Positions 36,622-44,844 of a DNA stretch of 64,000 nucleotides are shown piece after piece. The position numbers and the translations under genes were made by a program. The DNA lies in NCBI GenBank assembly GCA_044508265.1, contig JBIQIB010000005.1, positions 11,153-75,152 of the forward strand. The letters run 5' to 3'. The DNA is from JAEZDP01 sp044508265. Its GTDB lineage: Bacteria; Acidobacteriota; Vicinamibacteria; Vicinamibacterales; Vicinamibacteraceae. Position 1 is the first letter of the stretch. Each line of letters opens with the position of its first letter. The notes beneath the pieces were generated by a model. That model worked only from the letters and a program-made list of their open reading frames with translations. It was not told the DNA's origin and searched no databases.

Positions 36622-37359
36622 TTGGAGTGCCAGCGTAAGGACGAGCGAGGCTACGCGATGGCCGCCCTGCTGGTCGCCATCGCCATCATGATGCTGCTGC
36701 TGGGCGTCGCGATGCCCGTGTGGACCCAGCAGGCGAAGCGCGAGCGTGAAGAAGAGCTGCTGTTCCGTCTGAAGCAGTACGCGCATGCGATCGCGCTCTA
36801 CCAGCGGCGCGTCCCGGGCGCCCATCCGCCCAGCATCGACCTCCTGGTCGAGGAACGCTACCTGCGCCGCAAGTACAAGGATCCGATGACCGGCGAAGAC
36901 TTCGCCGTGCTCCGCGTGGGCCAGCTGTCGGCGGGCATGACGACGCCGCTGCCCGGGATGCCGGTGCCCCAGCCGGGCGACTCGAACAGCTCGCGCGACG
37001 ACGAAGGGGGAATCGGCGCGCCCGGATCGTCCGGTATCGGCGGGAGCGGCCCGGGCCGGCGGGCTGGCAGCCAGGTCGCGGCGGGTCCCATCCGGGGCGT
37101 CGTCAGCACGAGCACGGAGACGTCACTGCGGGAGTGGAAGGGGCGCACGCGCTACGACCAGTGGGAGGTCACCCCGGAAGACATCGTGCCGCGCTTCATG
37201 CCGACCATCCCGGATCCCACGCAGCAGGGTCCTGGCCGTCCGCCCGGCGGGCTCAATCGCCTGCCGGGCGGCGGGCCGGGCTCGACGATGCCACCCGGAG
37301 GGTCCAGGCCAGGCGGCACAGGACCGGGCCGCATCATGCAGGGCCGTCCGGGCGGCTGA
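36622..37359 (+). CDS. Orphan type II secretion pseudopilin-like protein with Gly/Pro-rich tail
   Basis: I chose the TTG at 36622 because it keeps the short leader MECQRKDERG before Y-AMAALLVAIAIMMLLLGVA, a prepilin-like N-helix, and AGGA lies 11 bases upstream. The ATG at 36658 would remove the cleavage site. 245 residues. The usual Glu5 is not seen. After the helix comes a GspG-like region (REREEELLFRLKQYAHAIAL, RYLRRKYKDPMTGEDF). From about residue 115 the protein is Gly/Pro/Ser-rich and ends in PGG repeats, probably disordered and perhaps surface-exposed. Its 3' end overlaps the convergent MFS gene by 26 bases. It lies 10 kb from the secretion operon. Confidence 0.7.
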   Translation: MECQRKDERGYAMAALLVAIAIMMLLLGVAMPVWTQQAKREREEELLFRLKQYAHAIALYQRRVPGAHPPSIDLLVEERYLRRKYKDPMTGEDFAVLRVGQLSAGMTTPLPGMPVPQPGDSNSSRDDEGGIGAPGSSGIGGSGPGRRAGSQVAAGPIRGVVSTSTETSLREWKGRTRYDQWEVTPEDIVPRFMPTIPDPTQQGPGRPPGGLNRLPGGGPGSTMPPGGSRPGGTGPGRIMQGRPGG

Positions 37360-38551
37360 CGGCCTCGGCCGCCCGCCGATGCAGACGCTCGCTCGCGAGC
37401 AGCGCGAGCACCATCCCGATACCAAGGCCGGCGGGCATCCACGCGATGATCCGCCCCTCGGCCACGGGCAGTGCCTGCCCCATGATCCACGGGAAGGCGA
37501 TGGCGCCGATGCTCCCGATCGACGAGACGACGGCGACGGCCGTCGCGGGCCGCTCGCGCACGCGCGCCGTGACGAGCGCGAACATCGAGGGATACAGCGG
37601 GCCCACGCCCAGGCCGAGCACGGCAATGGCCGCCGTCGTCAGGCCGGCGTGTGCGTGTCCGATCCCGAGCAGCATTCCGCCGACGCCCACTGTGACGGCC
37701 GTGGCGGTCAGCACGGTGCCGGGGCCTGTCGCGAGCGCCGCCAGGGTGGCGACGATACGGCCCACCAGATAGGCGAACCAGAAGAGCGACGTGAGCAGCG
37801 CGCCGCGGGCTGCCGTCTCGCGCAGCGTCAGCTGGACGTAGCTGGCCACCCAGCCGCCGAAGCCGGCCTCGACTCCCGCGTAGAGCATCACGACGACGCT
37901 CATGAGCAGCAGGGCCGGCGGGGGACGCCAACGCCCGGCGGGCTGGGCGCTGGCCGCGGCGGGCCCCTCCGGGTCATCCGTCCGAGGAGCAGGGCGGCCA
38001 GGCGGCACGAGCCACAGCGCGAATGGCACCATCGTGAGGGCTACGACGCCGGCTCCCAGCAGGACGGTCTCGGCCCGTCCGCCGCGATCGAGCAGGAGGC
38101 TCGCCACGAAGGGCCCCGCGACGGAGCCGCCGGCGTACCAGACGTTGCACAGGTTCAGGATGAATCCCGGCCTGGAAGGCATCAACCGCGACGCCATCGT
38201 GTTGATGCCGATCGACGCCATGCCGTAGCCGACGCCCATCACGAGCCCGCCGGCGATGAGGCCCATGAAAGCCGGCGTCATCGGCAGCACCAGGACGCCC
38301 GCGCCGAACACGGCCAGGCTCGTCGCGATGGGGAAGCGGACGCCCAGCCTGTCAACGAGGAGGCCGGCCGTGATCTGTCCGGTGAGCATGCCGCCGAACA
38401 CGGCGCTCAGCACTACGCCGAGGTCGGGCAGCGGACGGCCGACGTCACGGGCAAGGCCGGGCAGGGACGGTCCGAGCGTCGCGACGGTGCCGCCGACGAT
38501 GACGAATGCGGCACAGAGGAGAACCGCGAGCGCTGCGGGATGGGCGGGCAT
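37334..38551 (-). CDS. Major facilitator superfamily transporter
   Basis: 405 residues with about twelve membrane segments in two halves around a Pro/Arg-rich cytoplasmic loop (residues ~195-225). The MFS motif is visible after helix 2 as GLLVDRLGVRFPI. It begins eight bases after the stop of the GHL10 hydrolase gene on the same strand, so the two probably form an operon and the transporter may import a product of that hydrolase. The sequence does not identify the substrate; sugars or muropeptides are guesses from context. Confidence 0.8.
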   Translation of the reverse strand: MPAHPAALAVLLCAAFVIVGGTVATLGPSLPGLARDVGRPLPDLGVVLSAVFGGMLTGQITAGLLVDRLGVRFPIATSLAVFGAGVLVLPMTPAFMGLIAGGLVMGVGYGMASIGINTMASRLMPSRPGFILNLCNVWYAGGSVAGPFVASLLLDRGGRAETVLLGAGVVALTMVPFALWLVPPGRPAPRTDDPEGPAAASAQPAGRWRPPPALLLMSVVVMLYAGVEAGFGGWVASYVQLTLRETAARGALLTSLFWFAYLVGRIVATLAALATGPGTVLTATAVTVGVGGMLLGIGHAHAGLTTAAIAVLGLGVGPLYPSMFALVTARVRERPATAVAVVSSIGSIGAIAFPWIMGQALPVAEGRIIAWMPAGLGIGMVLALLASERLHRRAAEAVSRPDGPA

Positions 38552-38559
38552 CCTCGCAA

Positions 38560-39897
38560 TCAGTGGGCGGTCGTGTCGGACGCGGTCGAGGCGCTGGCGA
38601 CGGGCGTGGCCGGCGTCGCGAAGACCTCGCGATGCAGCGCCGTCATGTAGGCCGAACGGCGCCCGACGCCCTCGCTCATGCTGTCGTAGGAGAAGAGCAG
38701 GACGCCTTCGAAGCCGGCTTCACGCGTGGCGACCACGCGCCTGGCCGCCTCGGCGGCCGTGATGCGATAGACGCCGATGCCGGGCCACACGCGTCCCGCC
38801 GGATACTCGGCGAGCGCCGTGAGCTGTCGCGTGAACGTCGCCGCGCTGGTCGTGTACATCATCGGACAGACCGCGTCGACGAGACCGGCGCGCAGCCACA
38901 GCGGCCAGTCCTGCATCTTGCGACCCACGGCGTCTGCGCCATCCGGCCACACGGCCGTCGTGATGCGCGCGGCCGGAAGCTCGGCCCGCACGGCGGCACG
39001 CAGCCGCCCGACGAGATGCGTCAGCCGCTCCTGACGGAACGACAGCCACCGCTGCGGATACCTGCTGGTGTAGACGAGCGGGTCGCGCGTGGCGCGCTGG
39101 TCCGTGGCCGCCAGTTCGTCGGCCGGCACCACACCGGTGAGCGACGCCCGGAATGCTGCCAGCGCCTCGCGGCTGTAGTCGAACTCCGCGCCGGGATAGC
39201 GGATGTAGTCGAGGTGTACGCCATCCAGCGGATACGTGCGGACGATGTGGCGGACGACCGACTCGATGTAGGCCTGCGCCTCGTCGGGGATGGGCGAGAC
39301 GTACAGGCCCTCGACCGTCTGGGCGTTGCGGCGCGTCCACTGGGCGATGGCCGCCACGTAGGACGGCACGCTGGGCGCGACGTTGACGAGGCGCGGCGCC
39401 AGCTCGCGCGGCACCATGATCCACTCGGGATGCCGGCGGATCACGTGCGTCGCCTCGTCGGGCAGCGCCGTTGCGCCGGCCACGAGGTTGACGTTGATCC
39501 ACGCGTGCACCTCGAGGCCGCGCGCAGCGGCCCGCTCCACGAGGTCGGCGAGGGGATCGTAGGCCGCCGGCTGTCCGGCCAGCAGGCGCGCGCGCGGCTC
39601 GGGACCGCCGGCGTAGAACGCGTCGCCACGGCCGCGCACCTGCACGAACAGCGCCGACATGCCGTGCCGCGCCGCGTCGTCGACGACCTGCGCGACCCGT
39701 TGCGGCGACGTCATCCAGCTGCGCGTCACCCAGACGCCGCGCATCTCGCCGATCACGGGCGGGGCCGTGACTGGTTCCGGTCCCGGCACGGGCGCCTGGG
39801 CGCTCGCGGTCGGTTCGGCCAGCGGCCGCCCGGCGAACAGCAGGGCCGTGATCAGGACGCACAACGCCGGGGAGAGGAGCGCAGAAGGGAAGGTCAT
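38560..39897 (-). CDS. Exported GHL10-family glycosyl hydrolase-like protein (DigH/YngK type)
   Basis: 445 residues from the ATG at 39897, with a signal peptide (ALLSPALCVLITALLFAG to about PTASAQ). The family opening EMRGVWVTRSWMTSP is followed by barrel motifs FVQVRGRGDAFY, LEVHAWINVNLV, YPLDGVHLDYIRYPGAEFDY and VDAVCPMMYTTSA, in the order of GHL10 (DUF187) proteins. In E. coli the relative DigH cuts denuded peptidoglycan glycan strands. Here it neighbours an amino-sugar kinase, NagB and MurQ, so a role in harvesting cell-wall glycan is reasonable. It is divergent from the kinase operon across a 68-base spacer holding a palindrome. Confidence 0.85.
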   Translation of the reverse strand: MTFPSALLSPALCVLITALLFAGRPLAEPTASAQAPVPGPEPVTAPPVIGEMRGVWVTRSWMTSPQRVAQVVDDAARHGMSALFVQVRGRGDAFYAGGPEPRARLLAGQPAAYDPLADLVERAAARGLEVHAWINVNLVAGATALPDEATHVIRRHPEWIMVPRELAPRLVNVAPSVPSYVAAIAQWTRRNAQTVEGLYVSPIPDEAQAYIESVVRHIVRTYPLDGVHLDYIRYPGAEFDYSREALAAFRASLTGVVPADELAATDQRATRDPLVYTSRYPQRWLSFRQERLTHLVGRLRAAVRAELPAARITTAVWPDGADAVGRKMQDWPLWLRAGLVDAVCPMMYTTSAATFTRQLTALAEYPAGRVWPGIGVYRITAAEAARRVVATREAGFEGVLLFSYDSMSEGVGRRSAYMTALHREVFATPATPVASASTASDTTAH

Positions 39898-39942
39898 TGC
39901 AGGGGACGGCCTGCGGCGCAGGAGAGCGACGCACACCGCGTC

Positions 39943-39956
39943 CGCAGTATACTGCG
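39943..39956 (+). promoter_or_regulatory. 14-bp palindrome overlapping a -10 box before the sugar kinase
   Basis: CGCAGTATACTGCG is a perfect palindrome whose core is a good -10 box (TATACT, 39948-39953) 12 bases before the kinase ATG. Because it reads the same on both strands, it could serve both divergent genes, or be an operator on the promoter. The regulator is unknown. Confidence 0.4.
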
Positions 39957-39965
39957 CCCCGCACG

Positions 39966-40928
39966 ATGCCCGGCTCCTCCCAGCCCCTCTACGTCATAGG
40001 AATCGACGCGGGCGGCACCAAGACCGAAGCCCTGCTGGCCGATGGCGAGGGGCGGATCCTGGCGCGCGCCCGGCGCGGCGGCGCGAACCTCACGGCGCAT
40101 GGCGAACTGGCCGTCGAGAAGACGCTCCACGACCTGATCGAAGAGACGCTCGGCGAACGCGATATCCGGGTAGCCGCCATCTGCCTCGGTATCGCGGGGT
40201 CCGACCGCGAGGAAGACTCGACGGTCATTCGCGGCATCATGCGCAGGATCGGCGCGCGCGCGCGGATTGTCGTCACCAACGACGCGCTCATCGCGCTCGT
40301 GGCGGGCGCGGGGATGCGGCCCGGCGTGGTGATCATTGCAGGGACGGGGTCGATCGCGTACGGTGTGAACGCGCGCAACGAGGCGGCGCGCGCCGGCGGG
40401 TGGGGCTACATCCTGGCCGACGAAGGCAGCGGCTACTGGCTCGGGCGCCAGGCGCTGCGTGCCGTGGTGCGTGCGGCCGACGGCCGCGGGCCCGCGACGG
40501 CGCTCACGCCGCTCGTGCTCGAGTTCTTCGGCGTGTCGCGTCCGCAGGCGCTCGTCCGCGAGGTCTACCGGCATTACCTGAAGCCGAGCGACATCGCGCG
40601 GTGCGCGCGGGCCGTGGAGCAGGCCAGGGCCGCCGGCGACCCGGTGGCCATCGAGATCGCCGCGTTGGCGGCAGACGAGTTGCTCACGTCGGCGACGTCG
40701 GTCATCCGTCAGCTGTCGCTCACGAACGAGACGTTTCCGGTGGTGCTTGCCGGCGGGGCCTTCCTCGCCGTGCCGTGGCTGCAGACGACGCTCGCCACCA
40801 GGCTGCCCGAGGTCGCTCCCGGGTGCCATGTATCCCTGCTTGCGGAAGACCCCGCCCTCGGCGCCGTGCAGTTGGCACTCGCCGAGGCCCGGGGCGGAGC
40901 GGCGCTTCCGGTGTACCGAAATTCGTGA
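39966..40928 (+). CDS. BadF/BcrA-type N-acetylglucosamine (or N-acetylmuramic acid) kinase
   Basis: 320 residues. An ASKHA-type ATPase with the phosphate-1 loop GIDAGGTKTEALLADG (11-27), IAGTGSIAYGVN (phosphate-2) and LAGGAFLAVPW (adenosine region). This family includes eukaryotic GlcNAc kinase and the bacterial MurK, which phosphorylates MurNAc and GlcNAc. The gene overlaps nagB by four bases (GTGA) and MurQ is encoded convergently just beyond it, so phosphorylation of cell-wall amino sugars ahead of MurQ and NagB is the likely job. Which sugar is used cannot be read from sequence. Confidence 0.82.
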   Translation: MPGSSQPLYVIGIDAGGTKTEALLADGEGRILARARRGGANLTAHGELAVEKTLHDLIEETLGERDIRVAAICLGIAGSDREEDSTVIRGIMRRIGARARIVVTNDALIALVAGAGMRPGVVIIAGTGSIAYGVNARNEAARAGGWGYILADEGSGYWLGRQALRAVVRAADGRGPATALTPLVLEFFGVSRPQALVREVYRHYLKPSDIARCARAVEQARAAGDPVAIEIAALAADELLTSATSVIRQLSLTNETFPVVLAGGAFLAVPWLQTTLATRLPEVAPGCHVSLLAEDPALGAVQLALAEARGGAALPVYRNS

Positions 40929-41656
40929 TTGTCTCCCTGTGCTCAGACGCTGCCGCCATCAGTGAACTGGCGGCTTCCCGTGTTGCCGACCTGCTGCGCG
41001 CGCGGCCGACGGCCGTCCTCGGCCTGCCCACCGGCCGCACCCCCATCCAGATGTACGCGGAGCTCGTGCGGATGCACAAGGAGGAAGGGCTCGACTTCTC
41101 GCAGGCGACCTCGTTCAACCTGGACGAGTTCGTGGGCATCGGCCCAGACCATCCCGGCAGCTATCACGCCTACATGGCGGAACACCTGTTCAATCACGTG
41201 AACCTGCCGGCGCAGCGCGCACACCTGCTCGACGGGCTCGCCTCCGACCTCGACGCCGAGTGCGACCGCTACGAGGTGAGCATCGTCGACGCCGGCGGGC
41301 TCGACCTGCAGATCCTCGGCATCGGCGCCAACGGCCACATCGGTTTCAACGAGCCGGCCGACGGCCTGTCGGCGCGCACGCACCGGGTGGCGCTGCTGCC
41401 CGAGTCACGCGAGGGGAATGCCGTGTTCTTCGGCGGACGCGTGGCCGACGTCCCGCGCGAGGCGCTCTCGATGGGCATGGGCACCATTCTCAAGGCGCGG
41501 CGCATCCTGCTCCTCGCCACGGGGGCGGGGAAGCGCGACGCCATCGAGGCCGCGGTGCGCGGGCCGGTGACCACGCGCGTGCCGGCGTCGTTCCTGCAGC
41601 TGCATCCGTCCGTCGAGATCCTCTGCGACAACGACGCGGCGGCCGGTCTGCGCTGA
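40925..41656 (+). CDS. nagB: Glucosamine-6-phosphate deaminase
   Basis: 243 residues from a GTG overlapping the kinase stop. Canonical motifs are GLPTGRTPIQMY (phosphate loop), FNLDEFVGIG with the catalytic Asp near 67, and GIGANGHIGFNEP with His and the Glu of NEP intact. It converts glucosamine-6-phosphate to fructose-6-phosphate and ammonia in the cytosol. It is shorter than E. coli NagB, lacking the allosteric C-terminal part, as in Bacillus-type enzymes. No NagA deacetylase is in the window. Its last 17 bases including the stop are tandemly duplicated at 41657-41673. Confidence 0.92.
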   Translation: MIVSLCSDAAAISELAASRVADLLRARPTAVLGLPTGRTPIQMYAELVRMHKEEGLDFSQATSFNLDEFVGIGPDHPGSYHAYMAEHLFNHVNLPAQRAHLLDGLASDLDAECDRYEVSIVDAGGLDLQILGIGANGHIGFNEPADGLSARTHRVALLPESREGNAVFFGGRVADVPREALSMGMGTILKARRILLLATGAGKRDAIEAAVRGPVTTRVPASFLQLHPSVEILCDNDAAAGLR

Positions 41657-41673
41657 CGGCCGGTCTGCGCTGA
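41640..41673 (+). repeat. 17-bp tandem duplication across the nagB stop codon
   Basis: CGGCCGGTCTGCGCTGA occurs at 41640-41656 and again directly at 41657-41673. The second copy starts after the stop, so it does not alter the protein. It looks like a replication slippage event. Confidence 0.85.
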
Positions 41674-41706
41674 TCTACAGGGACGTGGGGCGCGGGCGGC
41701 GCGCGC

Positions 41707-42666
41707 CTACTTGTTGTCCGGATCCGGCAGGCCGAGCAGCTCGCGCAGCCGCGGGGCGACGTCCTCGCCCACGGCCTCGCGGATCGAGTCGTTCGACTTG
41801 CGCAGCCGGACGAGCGCCTTCGACAGCGACAGCCCCGTCTTGTGCATCACGATCGCGGCCTTCACGTCGTTGCGGGCGGCCTTCAGCAGCTTGCCGGCCG
41901 CCTCGGTGTCGAGTCCGGTCGCCATCGAGATGATCCGCCGGCCCCGATCCTTCAGCTTCTCGTTGGTGGTCTGCAGGTCGACCATGAGGTTGCCGTAGGT
42001 CTTGCCGGTGCGCACCATCGCGACGGTGGTGAGCATGTTCAGCACCATCTTCGTGGCGGTGCCGGCCTTGAGCCGGGTCGAACCGGCCAGCACCTCGGGG
42101 CCGACGTCGGGCGCGATCAGCAGGTCAACGAAGTTCTGGAGTTCGTTGCCGGGCCAGCACGTCACGAAGATGATGCGCAGCCCCGCCTTCCTGGCGCGCG
42201 TGAGGGCGCCACGGACGAACGGCGTCACGCCGCTCGCGGAGATGCCGATGACCACGTCGCGCTTCTGCGGCCGCAGCCGGGCGATGGCACGCGAGCCCTC
42301 TTCGTAGTCGTCCTCGACGCCTTCCTTGGGGACGAACACGGCGTCCTTGCCCCCGGCCATGATCGCCCGCACGCGCGTCGGCGGCACGCCGAAGGTGGGC
42401 GGCATCTCGGCCGCCTCGACGATCCCCAGCCGCCCGCTGGTGCCGGCGCCGACGAAGATGATGCGGCCGCCCTTCCGGAGCGACTCCACGATCATCTGGA
42501 CGCCGTTGGCGATGCGCTCGCGCTCGCGGTGGACCGCCGTCACCACCTTCCGGTCCTCGTTGACCATCAGGTCGATGATGTCGGCGATGGGAGCCTTGTC
42601 GAGGTCGATGCTGTTCGGGTTGATGGCTTCGGAGGGCAGTGCCTCCCACTTGGACGACCTGGACAT
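41707..42666 (-). CDS. murQ: N-acetylmuramic acid 6-phosphate etherase
   Basis: 319 residues from the ATG at 42666 (MSRSSKWEALPSEAINP). The SIS-domain signatures are VGAGTSGRLGIVEAAEMPPT, VVIGISASGVTPFVRGAL and AGSTRLKAGTATKMVLNM, all strongly conserved in MurQ, with the catalytic Glu in the EAAEMPPTF stretch. It removes lactate from MurNAc-6-phosphate to give GlcNAc-6-phosphate for reuse of peptidoglycan. It is convergent with the kinase-nagB pair. Its upstream region runs into a scaffold gap duplication, which does not touch the coding part. Confidence 0.95.
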   Translation of the reverse strand: MSRSSKWEALPSEAINPNSIDLDKAPIADIIDLMVNEDRKVVTAVHRERERIANGVQMIVESLRKGGRIIFVGAGTSGRLGIVEAAEMPPTFGVPPTRVRAIMAGGKDAVFVPKEGVEDDYEEGSRAIARLRPQKRDVVIGISASGVTPFVRGALTRARKAGLRIIFVTCWPGNELQNFVDLLIAPDVGPEVLAGSTRLKAGTATKMVLNMLTTVAMVRTGKTYGNLMVDLQTTNEKLKDRGRRIISMATGLDTEAAGKLLKAARNDVKAAIVMHKTGLSLSKALVRLRKSNDSIREAVGEDVAPRLRELLGLPDPDNK

Positions 42667-42743
42667 GGACTCGCTCCCGAGCGCATGGGGCGCGCGGCAG
42701 CCTCGGAGCGTAGCGCGGTGGTCCGGTGGTGTCAACGCGCGCG

Positions 42744-42843
42744 NNNNNNNNNNNNNNNNNNNNNNNNNNNNNNNNNNNNNNNNNNNNNNNNNNNNNNNNN
42801 NNNNNNNNNNNNNNNNNNNNNNNNNNNNNNNNNNNNNNNNNNN
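42744..42843. other. Assembly gap (100 N) between identical 55-bp ends
   Basis: The sequence 42689-42743 is repeated exactly at 42844-42898. As at 35256, this is an unmerged contig overlap. The real murQ-moxR divergent spacer is then about 117 bases. Confidence 0.9.
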
Positions 42844-42925
42844 GGCGCGCGGCAGCCTCGGAGCGTAGCGCGGTGGTCCGGTGGTGTCAACGCGCGCGGC
42901 CGCGCATCGCCGGCGGCGCAGCAGG

Positions 42926-42931
42926 TACTAT
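42926..42931 (+). promoter_or_regulatory. Candidate -10 element for a leaderless moxR transcript
   Basis: TACTAT is followed by TGCGCGC and the GTG at 42939. The 7-base gap implies a transcript starting at the GTG. There is no Shine-Dalgarno sequence before this GTG or before the alternative ATG at 42960. Confidence 0.35.
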
Positions 42932-42938
42932 TGCGCGC

Positions 42939-43943
42939 GTGACGACACCGCCCGAAACCATGCCGTCCGTCGACCAGGCCCATGACCTGGGCCGGCGGCT
43001 CGAGCACGAGATCGCACGCACGATCGTCGGCCAGCGGCAGGTGATCCGCGAGATCCTCATCACCTTCTTCGCCGGAGGGCATTGCCTGCTGCGCGGCGTG
43101 CCCGGCCTGGCCAAGACCCTCATCATCAAGACGCTGGCGCGCTCGATCGAGCTGTCGTTCAACCGCATCCAGTTCACGCCCGACCTGATGCCGTCCGACA
43201 TCGTCGGCGCGGAGGTGATGGAGGAGGAGCGCACGACGGGACGCCGCGAGATCCGCTTCATGCGCGGGCCGGTCTTCGCGCACATCCTGCTCGCCGACGA
43301 GATCAACAGGACGCCGCCACGCACGCAGGCCGCGCTGCTCGAGGCGATGCAGGAACGGCAGGTGACCGTCGGCGGGGTGCGGTACGAACTGCCGGCGCCG
43401 CAGTTCGTCCTGGCGACGCAGAACCCCATCGAGCAGGAAGGCACGTACGCGCTGCCCGAGGCCCAGCTGGATCGGTTCCTGCTCAACGTCGTCATCGGCT
43501 ATCCGTCGGCGGACGAAGAGCGCGCGATGCTCCAGCAGACCACGTCGGCGCTGCCGGCGGAGGCCACCGTGGTGGCGTCAGGCGACGACATCCTTGCCGT
43601 GCATCGGCTCGTGCGCGACGTGCCCGTCGCCTCGAACGTCGTGGACTACGCCACCCGGCTCGTGCGGGCGACGCGGCCCGGAGAGGCCGACGCGGTGGAC
43701 GTCGTCCGCGACTACGTGCGATGGGGAGCCGGGCCGCGGGCCGGACAGGCGCTGCTCCTGTGCGGCAAGGCGCGCGCGCTGCTCGACGGCCGCGCGACGG
43801 TGTCGATCGACGACATCCGCGCGCTGGCGCCGCCCGTCCTGCGGCATCGCGTCCTGCTGAACTTCCAGGCCGAAGCGGAAGGGCTCACGGCCGACGCCAT
43901 CGTGGACCGGCTCCTCGCCGCGGTTCCAGCCGCCGCCCGCTGA
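42939..43943 (+). CDS. MoxR-family AAA+ ATPase
   Basis: 334 residues if the GTG at 42939 is used (327 from the ATG at 42960). I prefer the GTG because a -10-like box lies seven bases before it. Walker A reads GVPGLAKT near 54, with FTPDLMPSDIVGAEV, Walker B HILLADEINRTPPRTQAALL, and the family motif FVLATQNPIEQEGTYALPEA. MoxR ATPases act as chaperones that insert metal or help assemble VWA-domain partners. It starts an operon with DUF58, BatA-type, DUF4175 and a further membrane protein gene, the usual MoxR neighbourhood. Confidence 0.92.
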   Translation: MTTPPETMPSVDQAHDLGRRLEHEIARTIVGQRQVIREILITFFAGGHCLLRGVPGLAKTLIIKTLARSIELSFNRIQFTPDLMPSDIVGAEVMEEERTTGRREIRFMRGPVFAHILLADEINRTPPRTQAALLEAMQERQVTVGGVRYELPAPQFVLATQNPIEQEGTYALPEAQLDRFLLNVVIGYPSADEERAMLQQTTSALPAEATVVASGDDILAVHRLVRDVPVASNVVDYATRLVRATRPGEADAVDVVRDYVRWGAGPRAGQALLLCGKARALLDGRATVSIDDIRALAPPVLRHRVLLNFQAEAEGLTADAIVDRLLAAVPAAAR

Positions 43944-43950
43944 CCCCCGC

Positions 43951-44844
43951 ATGCCGCACCTCGACCCGGCGCTGCTCGCCCGCATTGCCGACCTCGAGCT
44001 CGCGGCACGCCTGATTGTCGAAGGCGCACGGCTGGGTGCGCACCGCAGCGCCTACGTCGGGACTGGCGCCGAGTTCCAGCAGATGCGCGCCTACCTGCCG
44101 GGCGACGACGTCAAGCACCTCGACTGGAAGCACTACGCGCGCACCGATCGGCTGTTCACGCGCGTCCATCGCCAGACCTCGGAATGGCCGGTGATGATCG
44201 CCCTCGACACCAGTGGATCGATGGGGTTCGGCGGGCCTGACGGCATCACGAAGCTGCGCATGGCGACCCTGCTCGCGGCAGCCCTCGCCTACGTGCTGAT
44301 TGATCGGGACGACGCCGCCGGCCTGGTGACGCACGCCGAGACGATCGGCACGATGCTGCCAGCGCGCACCGGCCGGCCGCACCTGCTGCGCATCCTCGGC
44401 ACGCTGCAGCGCACGACGACACATGGCCTGACGGACCTGGCCGCTGCCGTACGGCGGACCGCACTCCGCCTCGGGCGCCGCGGCATGATCGTGCTCGTCT
44501 CCGACCTCTACGACGAGGCGGGCTGGCACCGCGCGATGCGTGAGGTGCGCCAGATGGGCCACGAGGTCGCGCTGCTGCACGTGCTCGCCCCTGGCGAGCT
44601 GACGCTGGAGGCCAGCGGCGACCTGGAGTTCGTCGACCTCGAGACGGGCGGGCGTGTCGTCGCGCAGGCGACGGCGATCAAGCCGGACTACGACAGGGCG
44701 ATGGCGGGCTTCGTGGCACGGCAGCGTGCCGTGGCCGCGCGCGAGGGGATGACGTACGTGGAGGCCTTCACCGACAGGCCCCCGGATGCCGTGCTGCGGA
44801 CCCTGGCGCAGGCGCGCCTGCGTCAGGGAGGTCCACTCTGGTGA
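43951..44844 (+). CDS. DUF58 (VWA-like) domain protein
   Basis: 297 residues. The DUF58 signature YLPGDDVKHLDWKHYARTDR lies near residues 48-67, followed by a von Willebrand A-like region with a metal-site DTSGSMG (MIALDTSGSMGFGGP) and MIVLVSDLYDEAG. These proteins work with MoxR ATPases and are cytosolic or membrane-associated. It begins seven bases after moxR and overlaps the next gene by four bases. Confidence 0.9.
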   Translation: MPHLDPALLARIADLELAARLIVEGARLGAHRSAYVGTGAEFQQMRAYLPGDDVKHLDWKHYARTDRLFTRVHRQTSEWPVMIALDTSGSMGFGGPDGITKLRMATLLAAALAYVLIDRDDAAGLVTHAETIGTMLPARTGRPHLLRILGTLQRTTTHGLTDLAAAVRRTALRLGRRGMIVLVSDLYDEAGWHRAMREVRQMGHEVALLHVLAPGELTLEASGDLEFVDLETGGRVVAQATAIKPDYDRAMAGFVARQRAVAAREGMTYVEAFTDRPPDAVLRTLAQARLRQGGPLW

